The notes under the pieces are model-generated. The model ran no database searches. It had not been told where the DNA came from and saw nothing but the letters and a program-made list of their open reading frames with translations. From Actinomadura darangshiensis (GTDB taxonomy: Bacteria > Actinomycetota > Actinomycetes > Streptosporangiales > Streptosporangiaceae): a stretch of DNA of 64,000 bases. This document shows, piece by piece, positions 44,846-53,438 of the stretch. Made by a program: the position numbers and the translations under genes. The stretch is taken from the NCBI RefSeq assembly GCF_004349235.1, contig NZ_SMKY01000002.1, positions 35,042 through 99,041 of the forward strand. Reading direction: 5' to 3'. Each line of letters starts with the position of its first letter. The first letter of the stretch is position 1.

Positions 44846-46240
44846 TCAGGTGAGCAGGGACGTGAGCCGCCCCAGGTCCTCCAGGTCGGCGAGGCCGTAA
44901 GCGAGTTCGGTGATCTGCTCGGCCTGCGACTCGGTCACGCGGCGGGTGGCGTTCAGCCGGAACTTCGTCGCCAGCTCGCCGGCCGAGAGGGGGTTGCCCG
45001 GGCCGCCCCTGTTGGCGTCCACGCGCTCCTCCAGGACGGCGCCGTCGCGGGTGCGGACGCGCAGCACGGCCGGGAACTGGTGCGGGAAGATCTCGTCGCA
45101 GCGCGCGTCCGGGACGCAGCGGACCTTCGCGGCAAGGGCCAGCCGGCCGGGGTCCGCGGCGGCCTCGTCGGTGAAGTCCTCGTGGAAGAGGCCGAGCCCG
45201 CCGCCGCCGAGCAGGGCCGCCGCGACCGTGTAGGGGCCGGAGAACGCGGCGTGGTACCCGGACGTGGGACGGATCTTGTCCTCGTGCGGCTCGCCGATCG
45301 TCCGCAGGACGGGGGTCGGCGCGCCCAGCTCGATCGACTCGACGCCGTCCGGGTCCAGGCCGCGAGCGCGCAGCGCGAGGGCGGCGTCGATGCCGGCGTG
45401 GGTGAAGTGGTTGCAGGGATACGGCTTGAAGAAGATGCCGGGCAGCTCCCAGTGCTCGCCGAGGCCCGCGGTGAGGGCGTCCAGGTCGACCTGGTCGCCG
45501 CAGAACGCCTGGAGCAGCCCGAACCGTCCTTCGAGGACGGTCGGCGGGCCGGTGATGCCGGTGCGGGCGAGCCCGGCGGCGGTCACGGCGGCGTGCGCGG
45601 CCCATCCGCAGTGGATGCGCTTGACGGTGCCGCCCGTGCGGTTGGCCTCCAGGATGCCCGATCCCATGCTCGCGGCGATGCCCATGGCGTCGGCGATGCC
45701 GGCGGCGTCCAGCCCGGACAGCATGGCGGCGGCCGCGGCGGCGCCGACCGTGCCGCAGATCGCGGTCGCGTGCTGCCCGCGCTCGAAGAACACCGAGTTG
45801 CCGAGGTCCCGGTCGTACCCGGCCATGCCGAGCCGGACGGTGATCTCGACCCCGACCCCGACGGCGTCCAGCAGCCGGGCCCCGCTCGCGCCCCGCGCCT
45901 CGGCGACGGCGAGCGCGGTCGGCACCACCGACGCCGACGGGTGCAGGACGGACGGCAGGTGCGTGTCGTCGAAGTCCAGCGAGTGGGCGAGCGTGCCGTT
46001 CAGCAGCGCGGCGCTCGGCTCGGGAAGGCGGGCGCCGGTGCCGATCGCGGTCGCGCGGCCCGCTCCGCCCCACTCGGCGACCAGGTCCCCGACGGCTCGC
46101 GCCGGACGTTCCCCGGTCGCCGCCAGGCTGTTGCCCAGGGCGTCCAGCACACGGCGCGCCGCATCGGCGCGCAGCTCGGCGGGAAGACCCTGAGCGGCGA
46201 CGGAGGCGGCGAGGCCGGCGAGCCGCTGGACGGGCGTCAT
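44846..46240 (-). CDS. MmgE/PrpD-family protein (copy 1)
   Basis: A 464-residue protein of the 2-methylcitrate dehydratase/cis-aconitate decarboxylase superfamily (SLDFDDTHLPSVLHPSASVVPTALAVAEA, GMAGYDRDLGNSVFFERGQHATAICGT, EANRTGGTVKRIHCGWAAHAAV, PYPCNHFTHAGIDAAL). Members dehydrate tricarboxylic acids or decarboxylate cis-aconitate to itaconate. The ATG at 46240 overlaps the upstream cyclase stop by 4 bases. Last gene of the left arm; a second copy is in the right arm. Confidence 0.87.
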   Translation of the reverse strand: MTPVQRLAGLAASVAAQGLPAELRADAARRVLDALGNSLAATGERPARAVGDLVAEWGGAGRATAIGTGARLPEPSAALLNGTLAHSLDFDDTHLPSVLHPSASVVPTALAVAEARGASGARLLDAVGVGVEITVRLGMAGYDRDLGNSVFFERGQHATAICGTVGAAAAAAMLSGLDAAGIADAMGIAASMGSGILEANRTGGTVKRIHCGWAAHAAVTAAGLARTGITGPPTVLEGRFGLLQAFCGDQVDLDALTAGLGEHWELPGIFFKPYPCNHFTHAGIDAALALRARGLDPDGVESIELGAPTPVLRTIGEPHEDKIRPTSGYHAAFSGPYTVAAALLGGGGLGLFHEDFTDEAAADPGRLALAAKVRCVPDARCDEIFPHQFPAVLRVRTRDGAVLEERVDANRGGPGNPLSAGELATKFRLNATRRVTESQAEQITELAYGLADLEDLGRLTSLLT

Positions 46241-47049
46241 GCCGTCACCGCCGCGAGCGGCCGGATCGGGGACCCGGTGCCGCCCTTGATCCGCAGCGGC
46301 GCCAGCACGAACACGAACTCGTGCAGCCCCGCCTCGGCGAGCGCCTCCAGGTCGAGGTGCTCCAGGATGAAGATCCCCGACTCGACCAGCAGGATCCGGT
46401 GCACCGGCAGGACCGCGTGGCCCGCCCCCTCCGGAATCTGCTCGAAGGCGGTCGTGTCGGCGCCGGTCGCGGCGACGCCCCGCTCGGCCAGCCAGCGCGC
46501 GGCGGACGGTGTAGCGCCGGGGACGCCCGTCTCCTTGCCCAGGTAGGTGGTCGCGTCCCCGAAGTTGCGGGCCCAGCCGGTGCGGATCAGCGCCACCTCG
46601 CCCTCGCCGGGTTCGGTGCCCGCCCGCTTGGCGGCGAGGCCGAGGTCCTCGGCGGTCACGCCGTAGCCGGGCGGCAGCGTCGCCACCTCGTGCACGGCCG
46701 CCACGTCCAGCAGGACGCCGCGCCGCAGCAGGCCGGGCAGGTTCTCGGCCCCGTGACGAGTGAAGACGCCGCCGCGCTGGGCGTCGGCGGCGGAGACTCC
46801 GCCGTGCAGTTCGCCGTCGTGGCTGACGTGGGAGAGCGCGTCGATGTGGGTGCCGACGTGGCCGCCGGTCACGATGATCTCGTTGGCCGCGGAGCCGCCG
46901 TCCGGGCGCTCCATGTCGCCGTGCCGCCGGACCAGCGTCATCCGGAACCCGGGATGGTTGGGGGAGCAGGGCATGCCGGTGAAGAACGGCTGGCCCAGCT
47001 CGATCAGCCGGACGCCGCCGGCGACCGCGGCGAGCAGCGGGTCGGTCAT
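46237..47049 (-). CDS. Cyclase-family hydrolase (kynurenine-formamidase-like)
   Basis: A 270-residue metal-dependent cyclase/KynB-type protein. The metal motif is GGHVGTHIDALSHVSHDGEL near residues 62-81 (HxGTHxDxxxH). The family hydrolyses N-formyl or cyclic amides and esters, and includes isatin hydrolase. Coupled by 4-base overlaps to the lyase upstream and the PrpD gene downstream. Confidence 0.87.
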   Translation of the reverse strand: MTDPLLAAVAGGVRLIELGQPFFTGMPCSPNHPGFRMTLVRRHGDMERPDGGSAANEIIVTGGHVGTHIDALSHVSHDGELHGGVSAADAQRGGVFTRHGAENLPGLLRRGVLLDVAAVHEVATLPPGYGVTAEDLGLAAKRAGTEPGEGEVALIRTGWARNFGDATTYLGKETGVPGATPSAARWLAERGVAATGADTTAFEQIPEGAGHAVLPVHRILLVESGIFILEHLDLEALAEAGLHEFVFVLAPLRIKGGTGSPIRPLAAVTA

Positions 47050-47915
47050 GAGGGGTTGCCTTCCTTGTCATTGACGGCGGCGGCGTCGAGCACCCAGACG
47101 GCGCGCTCGACGACGGCCTTGTCCACGAACCCGCCGGCGGAGTCGATCCAAGCCGCGCTGCCCGCCGCCGTGCCCCCTGCCGCCGTGCCCCCTGGCGCGC
47201 CGCCGCGTTCGGTGAGCTGGCCCATCAGGTCACGTGCCCAGGCGACGTCGTCCGGGTCGGGGACGCACGCGTCGTGCACGACGGGGATCTGCGCGGGGTG
47301 GATGACCGAGCGGCCGAAGAACCCGGCCCGCCGCCCGGCGAGGGTGTCGGCGCGCAGCCCGTCCAGGTCGCGGACGGCCGTCCACACGCTCTGCGGCGGG
47401 GACGGCAGCCCGGCCGCCCGCGCGGCGACCACGATCCGGGACCGCGGCCACGCCAGCGCGTCGCCGCCGGACACCCGCAGGTCGGCGGCCAGGTCCGCCT
47501 CGCCGAGCGAGATCCCGGCGACGAGCGGGTGGGCGGTCGCGAGGGCGAGGGCGTTCTCGACGCCGAGCGCCGACTCCAGGACGGGGTACACCGGGACGCC
47601 GAGCGTGCCGGCGACGCGGCGCAGCTCCTCCGGGTCCTCGCACTTGGGGACCCGTACCCCGGCGAGGCCCTCCGGCGCGGTCGCGAGCAGCGCGATGTCG
47701 TCGGCGCCGTCCGGGGTGGCGGGCGCGTTGATCCGCACGTGCGCGGTGCGACCGTCCGCCAGCGCGGCCAGGACGCCCCGCCGGGCATCGTGCTTGGCGG
47801 CCGGCGCGACCGCGTCCTCCAGGTCGATGATCACCGCGTCGGCGTCCGAGGCCAGCGCCTTGCCGATCCGGTCCGGGCGGTCGCCGGGCACGTAGAGCCA
47901 GGAGCGCGGCGTCAC
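47046..47915 (-). CDS. CitE-like (HpcH/HpaI-family) CoA-ester lyase
   Basis: A 289-residue TIM barrel: RSWLYVPGDRPDRIGKALAS, VIIDLEDAVAP, VRVPKCEDPEEL, LESALGVENALALA, GISLGEADLAADL and FGRSVIHPAQIPVVHDAC. Relatives cleave citramalyl-, malyl- or methylmalyl-CoA. Next to a CaiB-type CoA-transferase this suggests activation of a dicarboxylic acid, then aldol cleavage. GTG start overlaps the transferase stop as GTGA. Near residue 245 a repeat-derived GAPGGTAAGGTAAG insert (47155-47199) interrupts the C-terminal helix region. Confidence 0.88.
   Translation of the reverse strand: MTPRSWLYVPGDRPDRIGKALASDADAVIIDLEDAVAPAAKHDARRGVLAALADGRTAHVRINAPATPDGADDIALLATAPEGLAGVRVPKCEDPEELRRVAGTLGVPVYPVLESALGVENALALATAHPLVAGISLGEADLAADLRVSGGDALAWPRSRIVVAARAAGLPSPPQSVWTAVRDLDGLRADTLAGRRAGFFGRSVIHPAQIPVVHDACVPDPDDVAWARDLMGQLTERGGAPGGTAAGGTAAGSAAWIDSAGGFVDKAVVERAVWVLDAAAVNDKEGNPS
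47155..47199. repeat. 15-bp tandem repeat, 3 units, in the CitE-like gene
   Basis: Units at 47155, 47170 and 47185; the last two both begin GTGCCCCCTG and differ only near their ends. They encode the APGGT/AAGGT/AAGSA stretch. Confidence 0.7.
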
Positions 47916-49099
47916 TTGATCACTCCCTTGGCGCGCAGGTCGGCCAGCCCGGCCTCGCCGACGCCGTAGCGGGCGAGGATCTCGGCGGTGTGCGCGCCGA
48001 GGGGCGGCCCGGCCGAGTCGATCCGGCCGGGCGTCCGCGACAGCCGGAACAGCACGTTCTGCATCTTCACCGGGCCGAGCTCGTCGTCCGGGACGGTCGC
48101 GATGGTGCCGAGCGCCTCGAACTGCGGGTCGGTCATGACGTCGGCCGCGGTGTAGACGGGCGCGACCGCGGCCTGCGCCTCCTCGAACGCCTTGACGACC
48201 TCTTCGCGGTCGCGCCCGGCGATCCACGACCCGACGGCCCCGTCCAGCACGTCGGCGTGCTCGGCACGTTCCGCCCCGGTCGCGAACCACGGCTCGTCGA
48301 TCAGCTCGGGCCGGCCGACCAGCCGCATCACCCGCTCGGCGATCGACTGGGCGCTGGTGGAGATCGCGACCCAGCCGCCGTCGCGGGTCCGGTAGGTGTT
48401 GCGGGGCGCGTTGTTGTGCGACCGGTTCCCGGTGCGGGCCTGCAGCTCGCCGAGCTGGTCGTAGGTGATGATCTGCGGGCCGAGCAGGGTGAGGATCGGC
48501 TCGATGATGGCGAGGTCGACCACCTGGCCCTCGCCGGTCGCCTCCCGGGCCCGCAGCGCCGCCATGACCGCGAAGGCGGTGGTCAGCGCGGCGATGCCGT
48601 CCGCGAGGCCGAACGGCGGCAGGGTCGGCGGGCCGTCCGGCTCCCCGGTGATCGCCGCGAACCCGCTCATCGCCTCGGCGAGGGTCCCGAACCCCGGCCG
48701 CTTGGCGTACGGGCCGGTCTGCCCGAACCCGGTGACCCGCGCGAGGACGAGCCGGGGGTTGATCCTCCTCAGCTCGTCCGGGCCGAGGCCCCAGCGCTCC
48801 AGCGTCCCCGGCCGGAAGTTCTCGATCACCACGTCGGCGTCGGCGGCCAGCCGGCGGAACAGGTCCTGACCCTCGGGGGAGCCGAGGTAGAGGGTCATCG
48901 CCTTCTTGTTGCGGCCGAGCATCTTCCACCAGAGCCCGACGCCGTCGCGCTGCGCGCCGTGGCTGCGCACCGGGTCGCCCTTCGGGTGCTCGATCTTGAT
49001 GACCTCGGCCCCGTAGTCGGCGAGCAGCGTCGCGGCGAGCGGGCCGGCGAACAGCGTGGCCGCGTCGAGGACCCGGACTCCGGACAGGGCGTCGGTCAT
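47912..49099 (-). CDS. CaiB/BaiF-family (class III) CoA-transferase
   Basis: A 395-residue transferase: GVRVLDAATLFAGPLAATLLADYGAEVIKIEHP, NKKAMTLYLGSPEG, VIENFRPGTLERWGLG, and GQVVDLAIIEP with the probable catalytic Asp near residue 175. It moves CoA between carboxylic acids. First gene of the left arm, divergent from the ABC importer. The ATG at 49099 has a weak ribosome site (GAAGGCGG about 14 bases away). Confidence 0.88.
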   Translation of the reverse strand: MTDALSGVRVLDAATLFAGPLAATLLADYGAEVIKIEHPKGDPVRSHGAQRDGVGLWWKMLGRNKKAMTLYLGSPEGQDLFRRLAADADVVIENFRPGTLERWGLGPDELRRINPRLVLARVTGFGQTGPYAKRPGFGTLAEAMSGFAAITGEPDGPPTLPPFGLADGIAALTTAFAVMAALRAREATGEGQVVDLAIIEPILTLLGPQIITYDQLGELQARTGNRSHNNAPRNTYRTRDGGWVAISTSAQSIAERVMRLVGRPELIDEPWFATGAERAEHADVLDGAVGSWIAGRDREEVVKAFEEAQAAVAPVYTAADVMTDPQFEALGTIATVPDDELGPVKMQNVLFRLSRTPGRIDSAGPPLGAHTAEILARYGVGEAGLADLRAKGVIK

Positions 49100-49125
49100 G
49101 GGAGGGGTACCGCCTTCGGGTGATC

Positions 49126-49143
49126 GTTCCGCTTGGAGAAACA
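49126..49143. promoter_or_regulatory. 18-bp operator-like motif, left copy
   Basis: GTTCCGCTTGGAGAAACA. Its reverse complement recurs at 49281-49298 with one mismatch. The motif has IclR-like half-sites (GTTCC-N7-GAAAC) and lies 27 bases upstream of the CoA-transferase start. Confidence 0.7.
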
Positions 49144-49280
49144 TCGGTCGGCATCTCGTCCGGTTCGCGCGAGCGGCCCGGACTTCTCAAATTGGCACTG
49201 CATGTCGAGTTTCGTCAAGTTTCACCTAGATATTGACCCGATGACGTGACCGGTGCCACCATGGCGCAACGGTGACCTGC

Positions 49281-49298
49281 TGTTCCTCCAAGCGGAAC
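49281..49298. promoter_or_regulatory. 18-bp operator-like motif, right copy
   Basis: TGTTCCTCCAAGCGGAAC, the reverse complement of the left copy (17 of 18 bases; 13 consecutive). It contains the palindrome GTTCC-N7-GGAAC and lies 43 bases before the ABC substrate-binding gene. The IclR gene at 59055-59834, last in this operon, is the likely binder. Confidence 0.7.
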
Positions 49299-49340
49299 AT
49301 CCACGAGGGGACTGCGGGTCGGATGCGGCAGGAGAGGTGA

Positions 49341-50591
49341 ATGTCGGCTCGAAAGCTCGCCGCCGGGCTCGGCGCCTGCGCGGTCCTGCTGGCCGCGGCC
49401 GGCTGCGGCGGCTCGGCGCCGTCCGGCGCGGCCGGGGTGGCGGCCGGCCGCGACGAGGGCCCGGTCAAGATCGGCGCGCTGCATCCGGTCAGCGGCGCCA
49501 ACGCGGTCGACGGCCAGCAGATGCGGCGCGGCGCGCAGCTGGCCGTGGACGCGATCAACGCGAAGGGCGGCATCAGGTCCCTCGGCGGACGCAAGGTCGA
49601 ACTGGAGACGGGCGACACCCAGGGCAAGGCGGAGGTCGGCCAGAGCGAGGCGCAGCGGCTCATCTCCGCCGGCGCCGTCGGGCTCGTCGGCACCTATCAG
49701 AGCGCGGTCAGCACCAACGTCGCGGTCGTCGCCGAACGCAACCGGGTGCCGTTCGTCATGGACGTCACCGCCTCGGACGCGATCTTCTCCAACGGTTACG
49801 AGTACTCGTTCCGGGTCCAGCCGGGCAGCGCCGCCATCGCGGGCGCCGCCGCCCGCTACCTCAAGGAGGTGTCGCAGCAGGCGGGCAAGCCCGTCAAGAA
49901 GGTCGCGTTCCTGCACGAGCAGACCGACTTCGGCAGCGGCGCCGCCGAGGCGTTCACCGCGGCGGCGGAGAAGCTCGGCGTCGAGGTCGGCCCGAACATC
50001 AGCTATGACGCGCTGACCGTGTCCGACCTCACCGCGCAGATCACGCAGGTCAAGGCGTCCGGCGCGGACGTCCTCGCGGTCGCCGGCTACTACCGCGACA
50101 GCCTGCTCGCCGCCAAGGCCATCGCGGCGGTCAAACCGCGGCTGAACGCCGTCTGGGGCGTGTCGAACGGCGCCTACGACCAGCCGAAGTTCGTCACCGA
50201 CGGCGGCGCGCTCGGCGAGCGGTACTTCAGCACCAACTACCACTTCGACGCGAAGAACCAGCAGACCGCCGGCCTGCGGGCCGGCTACCAGCGGCGCTAC
50301 GGCGCCCCCATGCGCACGGGCGCGGTCCTCGCCTACGACGCGGTCCAGGTGATCGCGCAGGGCGTGGAGCGCGCGGGCGGCACCGACGCGGAGAAGGTGC
50401 GCGACGCGATCGCGTCCTCGAAGGTCGAGCCCCGCACGGTCGGCACCGGCCCGATCGCCTTCGCCCCCAACGGAGACAACAAGAACGCGCTCCCTGTCCT
50501 GATGCAGGTGCAGAACGGGCAGGTCAAGCAGGTCTATCCGGCGGAGAAGGCCGAATCCAAGCCCAACTACTCGGTGACGTGGCGGTCATGA
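49341..50591 (+). CDS. Branched-chain-type ABC transporter substrate-binding lipoprotein
   Basis: A 416-residue type I periplasmic-binding protein. The lipoprotein signal LGACAVLLAAAGCGG has Cys at 22. The mature part begins VKIGALHPVSGANAVDGQQMRRGAQLAVDAIN and continues VGTYQSAVSTNVAVVAERNRVPFV. LivJ-like proteins bind amino acids, amides, ureas, aromatic or dicarboxylic acids. GGAGAGG precedes the ATG. First of ten co-directional genes of the right arm. Confidence 0.92.
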   Translation: MSARKLAAGLGACAVLLAAAGCGGSAPSGAAGVAAGRDEGPVKIGALHPVSGANAVDGQQMRRGAQLAVDAINAKGGIRSLGGRKVELETGDTQGKAEVGQSEAQRLISAGAVGLVGTYQSAVSTNVAVVAERNRVPFVMDVTASDAIFSNGYEYSFRVQPGSAAIAGAAARYLKEVSQQAGKPVKKVAFLHEQTDFGSGAAEAFTAAAEKLGVEVGPNISYDALTVSDLTAQITQVKASGADVLAVAGYYRDSLLAAKAIAAVKPRLNAVWGVSNGAYDQPKFVTDGGALGERYFSTNYHFDAKNQQTAGLRAGYQRRYGAPMRTGAVLAYDAVQVIAQGVERAGGTDAEKVRDAIASSKVEPRTVGTGPIAFAPNGDNKNALPVLMQVQNGQVKQVYPAEKAESKPNYSVTWRS

Positions 50592-51619
50592 GCAACAGCG
50601 GAACCAAGACCGAACCCCCTCCCGCCCCCGCCGTCCGGCGGGGCCCGCTCGCCCGGCTGAGCCCCGGCGACGGGACGGGTGCCCTCCTCAAACGCGCCGC
50701 CGCGACCGGCGGCCTGGTGGCGGTCGCGATCGCCATCGCCCTGATCAAGTCCGGCAGCGGCCTGGTCGTCTGGCAGTCGGTGGTCACCGGCCTGCTGATG
50801 GGCGGCCTGTACGGGCTCATCGCGATGGGCCTCACGCTGATCTTCGGTGTGCTGGACATCGTCAACTTCGCGCACGGCGCGCTGCTCGCCATCGCGATGT
50901 TCATCGCGTTCGGCGTCGTGCAGGGCACCGGGCTGCACCCCTACCTCACCCTGCTGGTCGCGGTGCCCGCGCTGTTCCTCATCGGCGCGGTCGTGCACCG
51001 CGGCCTGCTCAGCGGGACGGGCGGCGCGTCGCTGGAGAACCAGCTGCTCATCACGCTCGGCCTGTCGCTGCTGCTGGAGAACGGGCTGCTGATGTTCTTC
51101 GGCGCCGAGCCCAAGAACGTCGCGCTGCCCGGCGACTTCCAGTTCTCGCTGTTCGGCGCGGTCGTGTCCGGCGCCCGGCTGTACGCGTTCCTCGGCGCGA
51201 TCGCGATCGGCGCGCTGCTGTTCTGGCTGCTGCGCCGCACCCGGTTCGGGACGGCGATCCGCGCGGTCGCCGCGAACGGGCCGGGCGCCGAACTGGTCGG
51301 GGTGAACGTCCGGCGCGTCCACACGCTCACGTTCGCGATCGGGACGGCCTGCGCCGGGGCCGCCGCGGTGCTGGCCGCGCCGCTGGTCACGGTCACGCCC
51401 ACGCTCGGCGAGCAGTTCAACATCACCGCGTTCGTCGTCGTGGTGCTCGGCGGGATGGGCAACGTCGCCGGCGCGCTCGTCGGCGGGCTGCTCATCGGGC
51501 TGGTCGAGCAGCTCACCACGATCTACATGGACGGCCAGAGCTCGCTGCTCGGCGTGTTCGCCGTCTTCCTGATCGTGCTGTTCCTCCGTCCGCAGGGACT
51601 CTTCGGGAGGCGCTCATGA
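50588..51619 (+). CDS. Branched-chain-type ABC transporter permease (LivH-like)
   Basis: A 343-residue integral membrane protein with about 8-9 helices after a 35-residue polar N-terminus. Family motifs: GLLMGGLYGLIAMGLTLIFGVLDIVNFAHGA and FVVVVLGGMGNVAGALVGGLLIGLVE. It pairs with the LivM-like permease next to it. The ATG at 50588 overlaps the upstream stop by 4 bases; a GTG at 50579 is less likely. Confidence 0.92.
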   Translation: MSNSGTKTEPPPAPAVRRGPLARLSPGDGTGALLKRAAATGGLVAVAIAIALIKSGSGLVVWQSVVTGLLMGGLYGLIAMGLTLIFGVLDIVNFAHGALLAIAMFIAFGVVQGTGLHPYLTLLVAVPALFLIGAVVHRGLLSGTGGASLENQLLITLGLSLLLENGLLMFFGAEPKNVALPGDFQFSLFGAVVSGARLYAFLGAIAIGALLFWLLRRTRFGTAIRAVAANGPGAELVGVNVRRVHTLTFAIGTACAGAAAVLAAPLVTVTPTLGEQFNITAFVVVVLGGMGNVAGALVGGLLIGLVEQLTTIYMDGQSSLLGVFAVFLIVLFLRPQGLFGRRS

Positions 51620-52680
51620 CGGGCACGACCGGCATCACCTTGACCGGCCGCCCCGGCGCGGGCGCGGCCCGCCCCGTGAAGGCGCCGCCGCTGCGGCCGC
51701 AGAACCGGCAGCTCGCCGTCCTCGCGGTGCTGCTGCTCGTGGCGGTCCCGCTGCCGCTGGTGCTGCCGCCCGCGCAGGGCGCCGTCGCCGTCCGCATCCT
51801 GATCTTCGCGCTGATGGCCGTCGGCTGGAACGTGATGAGCGGGTTCGGCGGGATGTTCAGCTTCGGGCACGCCGCGTTCTTCGGCCTCGGCGCCTACACC
51901 AGCGCCTACCTGCTGGTCGAGCACAACGTGTCGCCGTGGATCGGGATGCTCGCCGGGATGGCGGTCGCGGCGGCGGTCGCCGTCGTCATCGGCTACTTCG
52001 CGTTCCGGTACCGGCTCCAGGGCGCCTACTTCGCGCTGGCGACGTTCGCGTTCGCCGAGATGCTGCGCCTGATCGTCACGACGACGGAGTTCACCAACAA
52101 GGCGGTCGGGTTCACGGTCCCGCTGATCCGGGGCTCGTCGCTCTGGAAGATCCAGTTCGCGGCGGACTCGCCCGCCTACTTCTGGATCGCGCTCGGCCTC
52201 GCCGGCCTCGCCGCGCTGGTCAGCATCCTGTTCCTGCACTCGCGGACGGGACGCTACGTCACCGCGATCCGCGACGACGAGCCGGCGGCGGCGTCCCTCG
52301 GCACGCCCGTCATGCGCTACAAGCTGATGACCGTCGCGCTGTCGGCCGCGATCACCGCGGTCGCCGGCGCCTTCTATACGCAGTACTACCTGTTCGTGAA
52401 CCCGGACCTGGCGTTCGGCTCGTCGGTGTCGATCCAGGCGATCGCGACCGTCGTGATCGGCGGCATCGGCACGATCTGGGGCCCGATCGTCGGCGCGATC
52501 ATCCTGGGGTCGCTGTCGGACGTCACCGCCACGCTGCTGCGGACCCCGCCCGGCTTCCTGGACTTCCTGCAGGGACGCAGCGGCCTCGACGTCGCGGTCT
52601 ACGCGGTCCTGCTGATCCTGATCGTCCGGCTGCTGCCCAAGGGCATCGTCGGCACGATCGCCGCGAGGTGGCGCAGATGA
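51616..52680 (+). CDS. Branched-chain-type ABC transporter permease (LivM-like)
   Basis: A 354-residue permease with MSGFGGMFSFGHAAFFGLGAYTSAYLL and ATVVIGGIGTIWGPIVGAIILG, typical of LivM. Overlaps both neighbours by 4 bases (ATGA), as expected for a tight transporter operon. Confidence 0.92.
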   Translation: MTGTTGITLTGRPGAGAARPVKAPPLRPQNRQLAVLAVLLLVAVPLPLVLPPAQGAVAVRILIFALMAVGWNVMSGFGGMFSFGHAAFFGLGAYTSAYLLVEHNVSPWIGMLAGMAVAAAVAVVIGYFAFRYRLQGAYFALATFAFAEMLRLIVTTTEFTNKAVGFTVPLIRGSSLWKIQFAADSPAYFWIALGLAGLAALVSILFLHSRTGRYVTAIRDDEPAAASLGTPVMRYKLMTVALSAAITAVAGAFYTQYYLFVNPDLAFGSSVSIQAIATVVIGGIGTIWGPIVGAIILGSLSDVTATLLRTPPGFLDFLQGRSGLDVAVYAVLLILIVRLLPKGIVGTIAARWRR

Positions 52681-53438
52681 GCCCTACCGCTGGAACGGCC
52701 GCCGGCACGGCACTGGACGTCGCCGGGGTCGGCAAGGACTTCCGGGGCCTGCGGGCGCTGTCGGACGTCGACTTCCGGGTCGGGGAGGGCGAGATCCTCG
52801 GCATCATCGGCCCGAACGGCGCCGGGAAGACGACCCTGTTCAACGTCATCTGCGGCGCGCTCCGGCCGGACGCGGGACGCGTCGTGTTCGGCGGCCGGGA
52901 CATCACCGGGGCCTCGCCCGACCGCATCGCGCGGGCCGGGATGGTGCGGACGTTCCAGCTCATGCGGCCGTTCGGGAGCATGAGCGTCCTGGAGAACGTG
53001 AGCCTCGCCGCCCAGCACCGCCGCCAGTCCCGGCACGGGCTCCGCAAGCGGTCACTCGACGTGGTGGAGCGCGTCGGCCTCGGGGAATGGGCCCACTGCG
53101 GCGCCACCGAGCTGCCGACGGCCGGGCTGAAGCGGCTCGAACTCGCGCGGGCGCTCGCGATGCGGCCGAAGGTCCTGCTGCTGGACGAGGTGCTGGCGGG
53201 GCTCGTCCCGGCCGAGCGCGAGCCCGTCCTGGACCTGCTCGCCGCGCTCCGCGAGGAGGACGGCACGACACTGCTGTTCATCGAGCACATCATGGCCGCC
53301 GTGATGCGGCTGTCGGACCGGGTCCTCGTCCTGGACCAGGGCCGGGTGCTGGCCGCCGGCTCCGCCGAGGAGGTCACCTCCGACCCGCGCGTGATCGAGG
53401 CGTACCTCGGAGAGGAGCCCGGTGGTGACGACGACTGA
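52677..53438 (+). CDS. ABC transporter ATPase (LivG-like) with degenerate signature motif
   Basis: A 253-residue ATPase with Walker A GPNGAGKTTLF near residue 44 and Walker B KVLLLDEVLAGL near 163. The LivG-specific MVRTFQLMRPFGSMSVLENV is clear. The ABC signature reads LPTAGLKRLELARALA where LSxGxxxRLEIARAL is usual, so the serine-glycine core is lost. In a LivG/LivF heterodimer one degenerate composite site is tolerable. The ATG overlaps livM by 4 bases. Confidence 0.9.
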   Translation: MSPTAGTAAGTALDVAGVGKDFRGLRALSDVDFRVGEGEILGIIGPNGAGKTTLFNVICGALRPDAGRVVFGGRDITGASPDRIARAGMVRTFQLMRPFGSMSVLENVSLAAQHRRQSRHGLRKRSLDVVERVGLGEWAHCGATELPTAGLKRLELARALAMRPKVLLLDEVLAGLVPAEREPVLDLLAALREEDGTTLLFIEHIMAAVMRLSDRVLVLDQGRVLAAGSAEEVTSDPRVIEAYLGEEPGGDDD

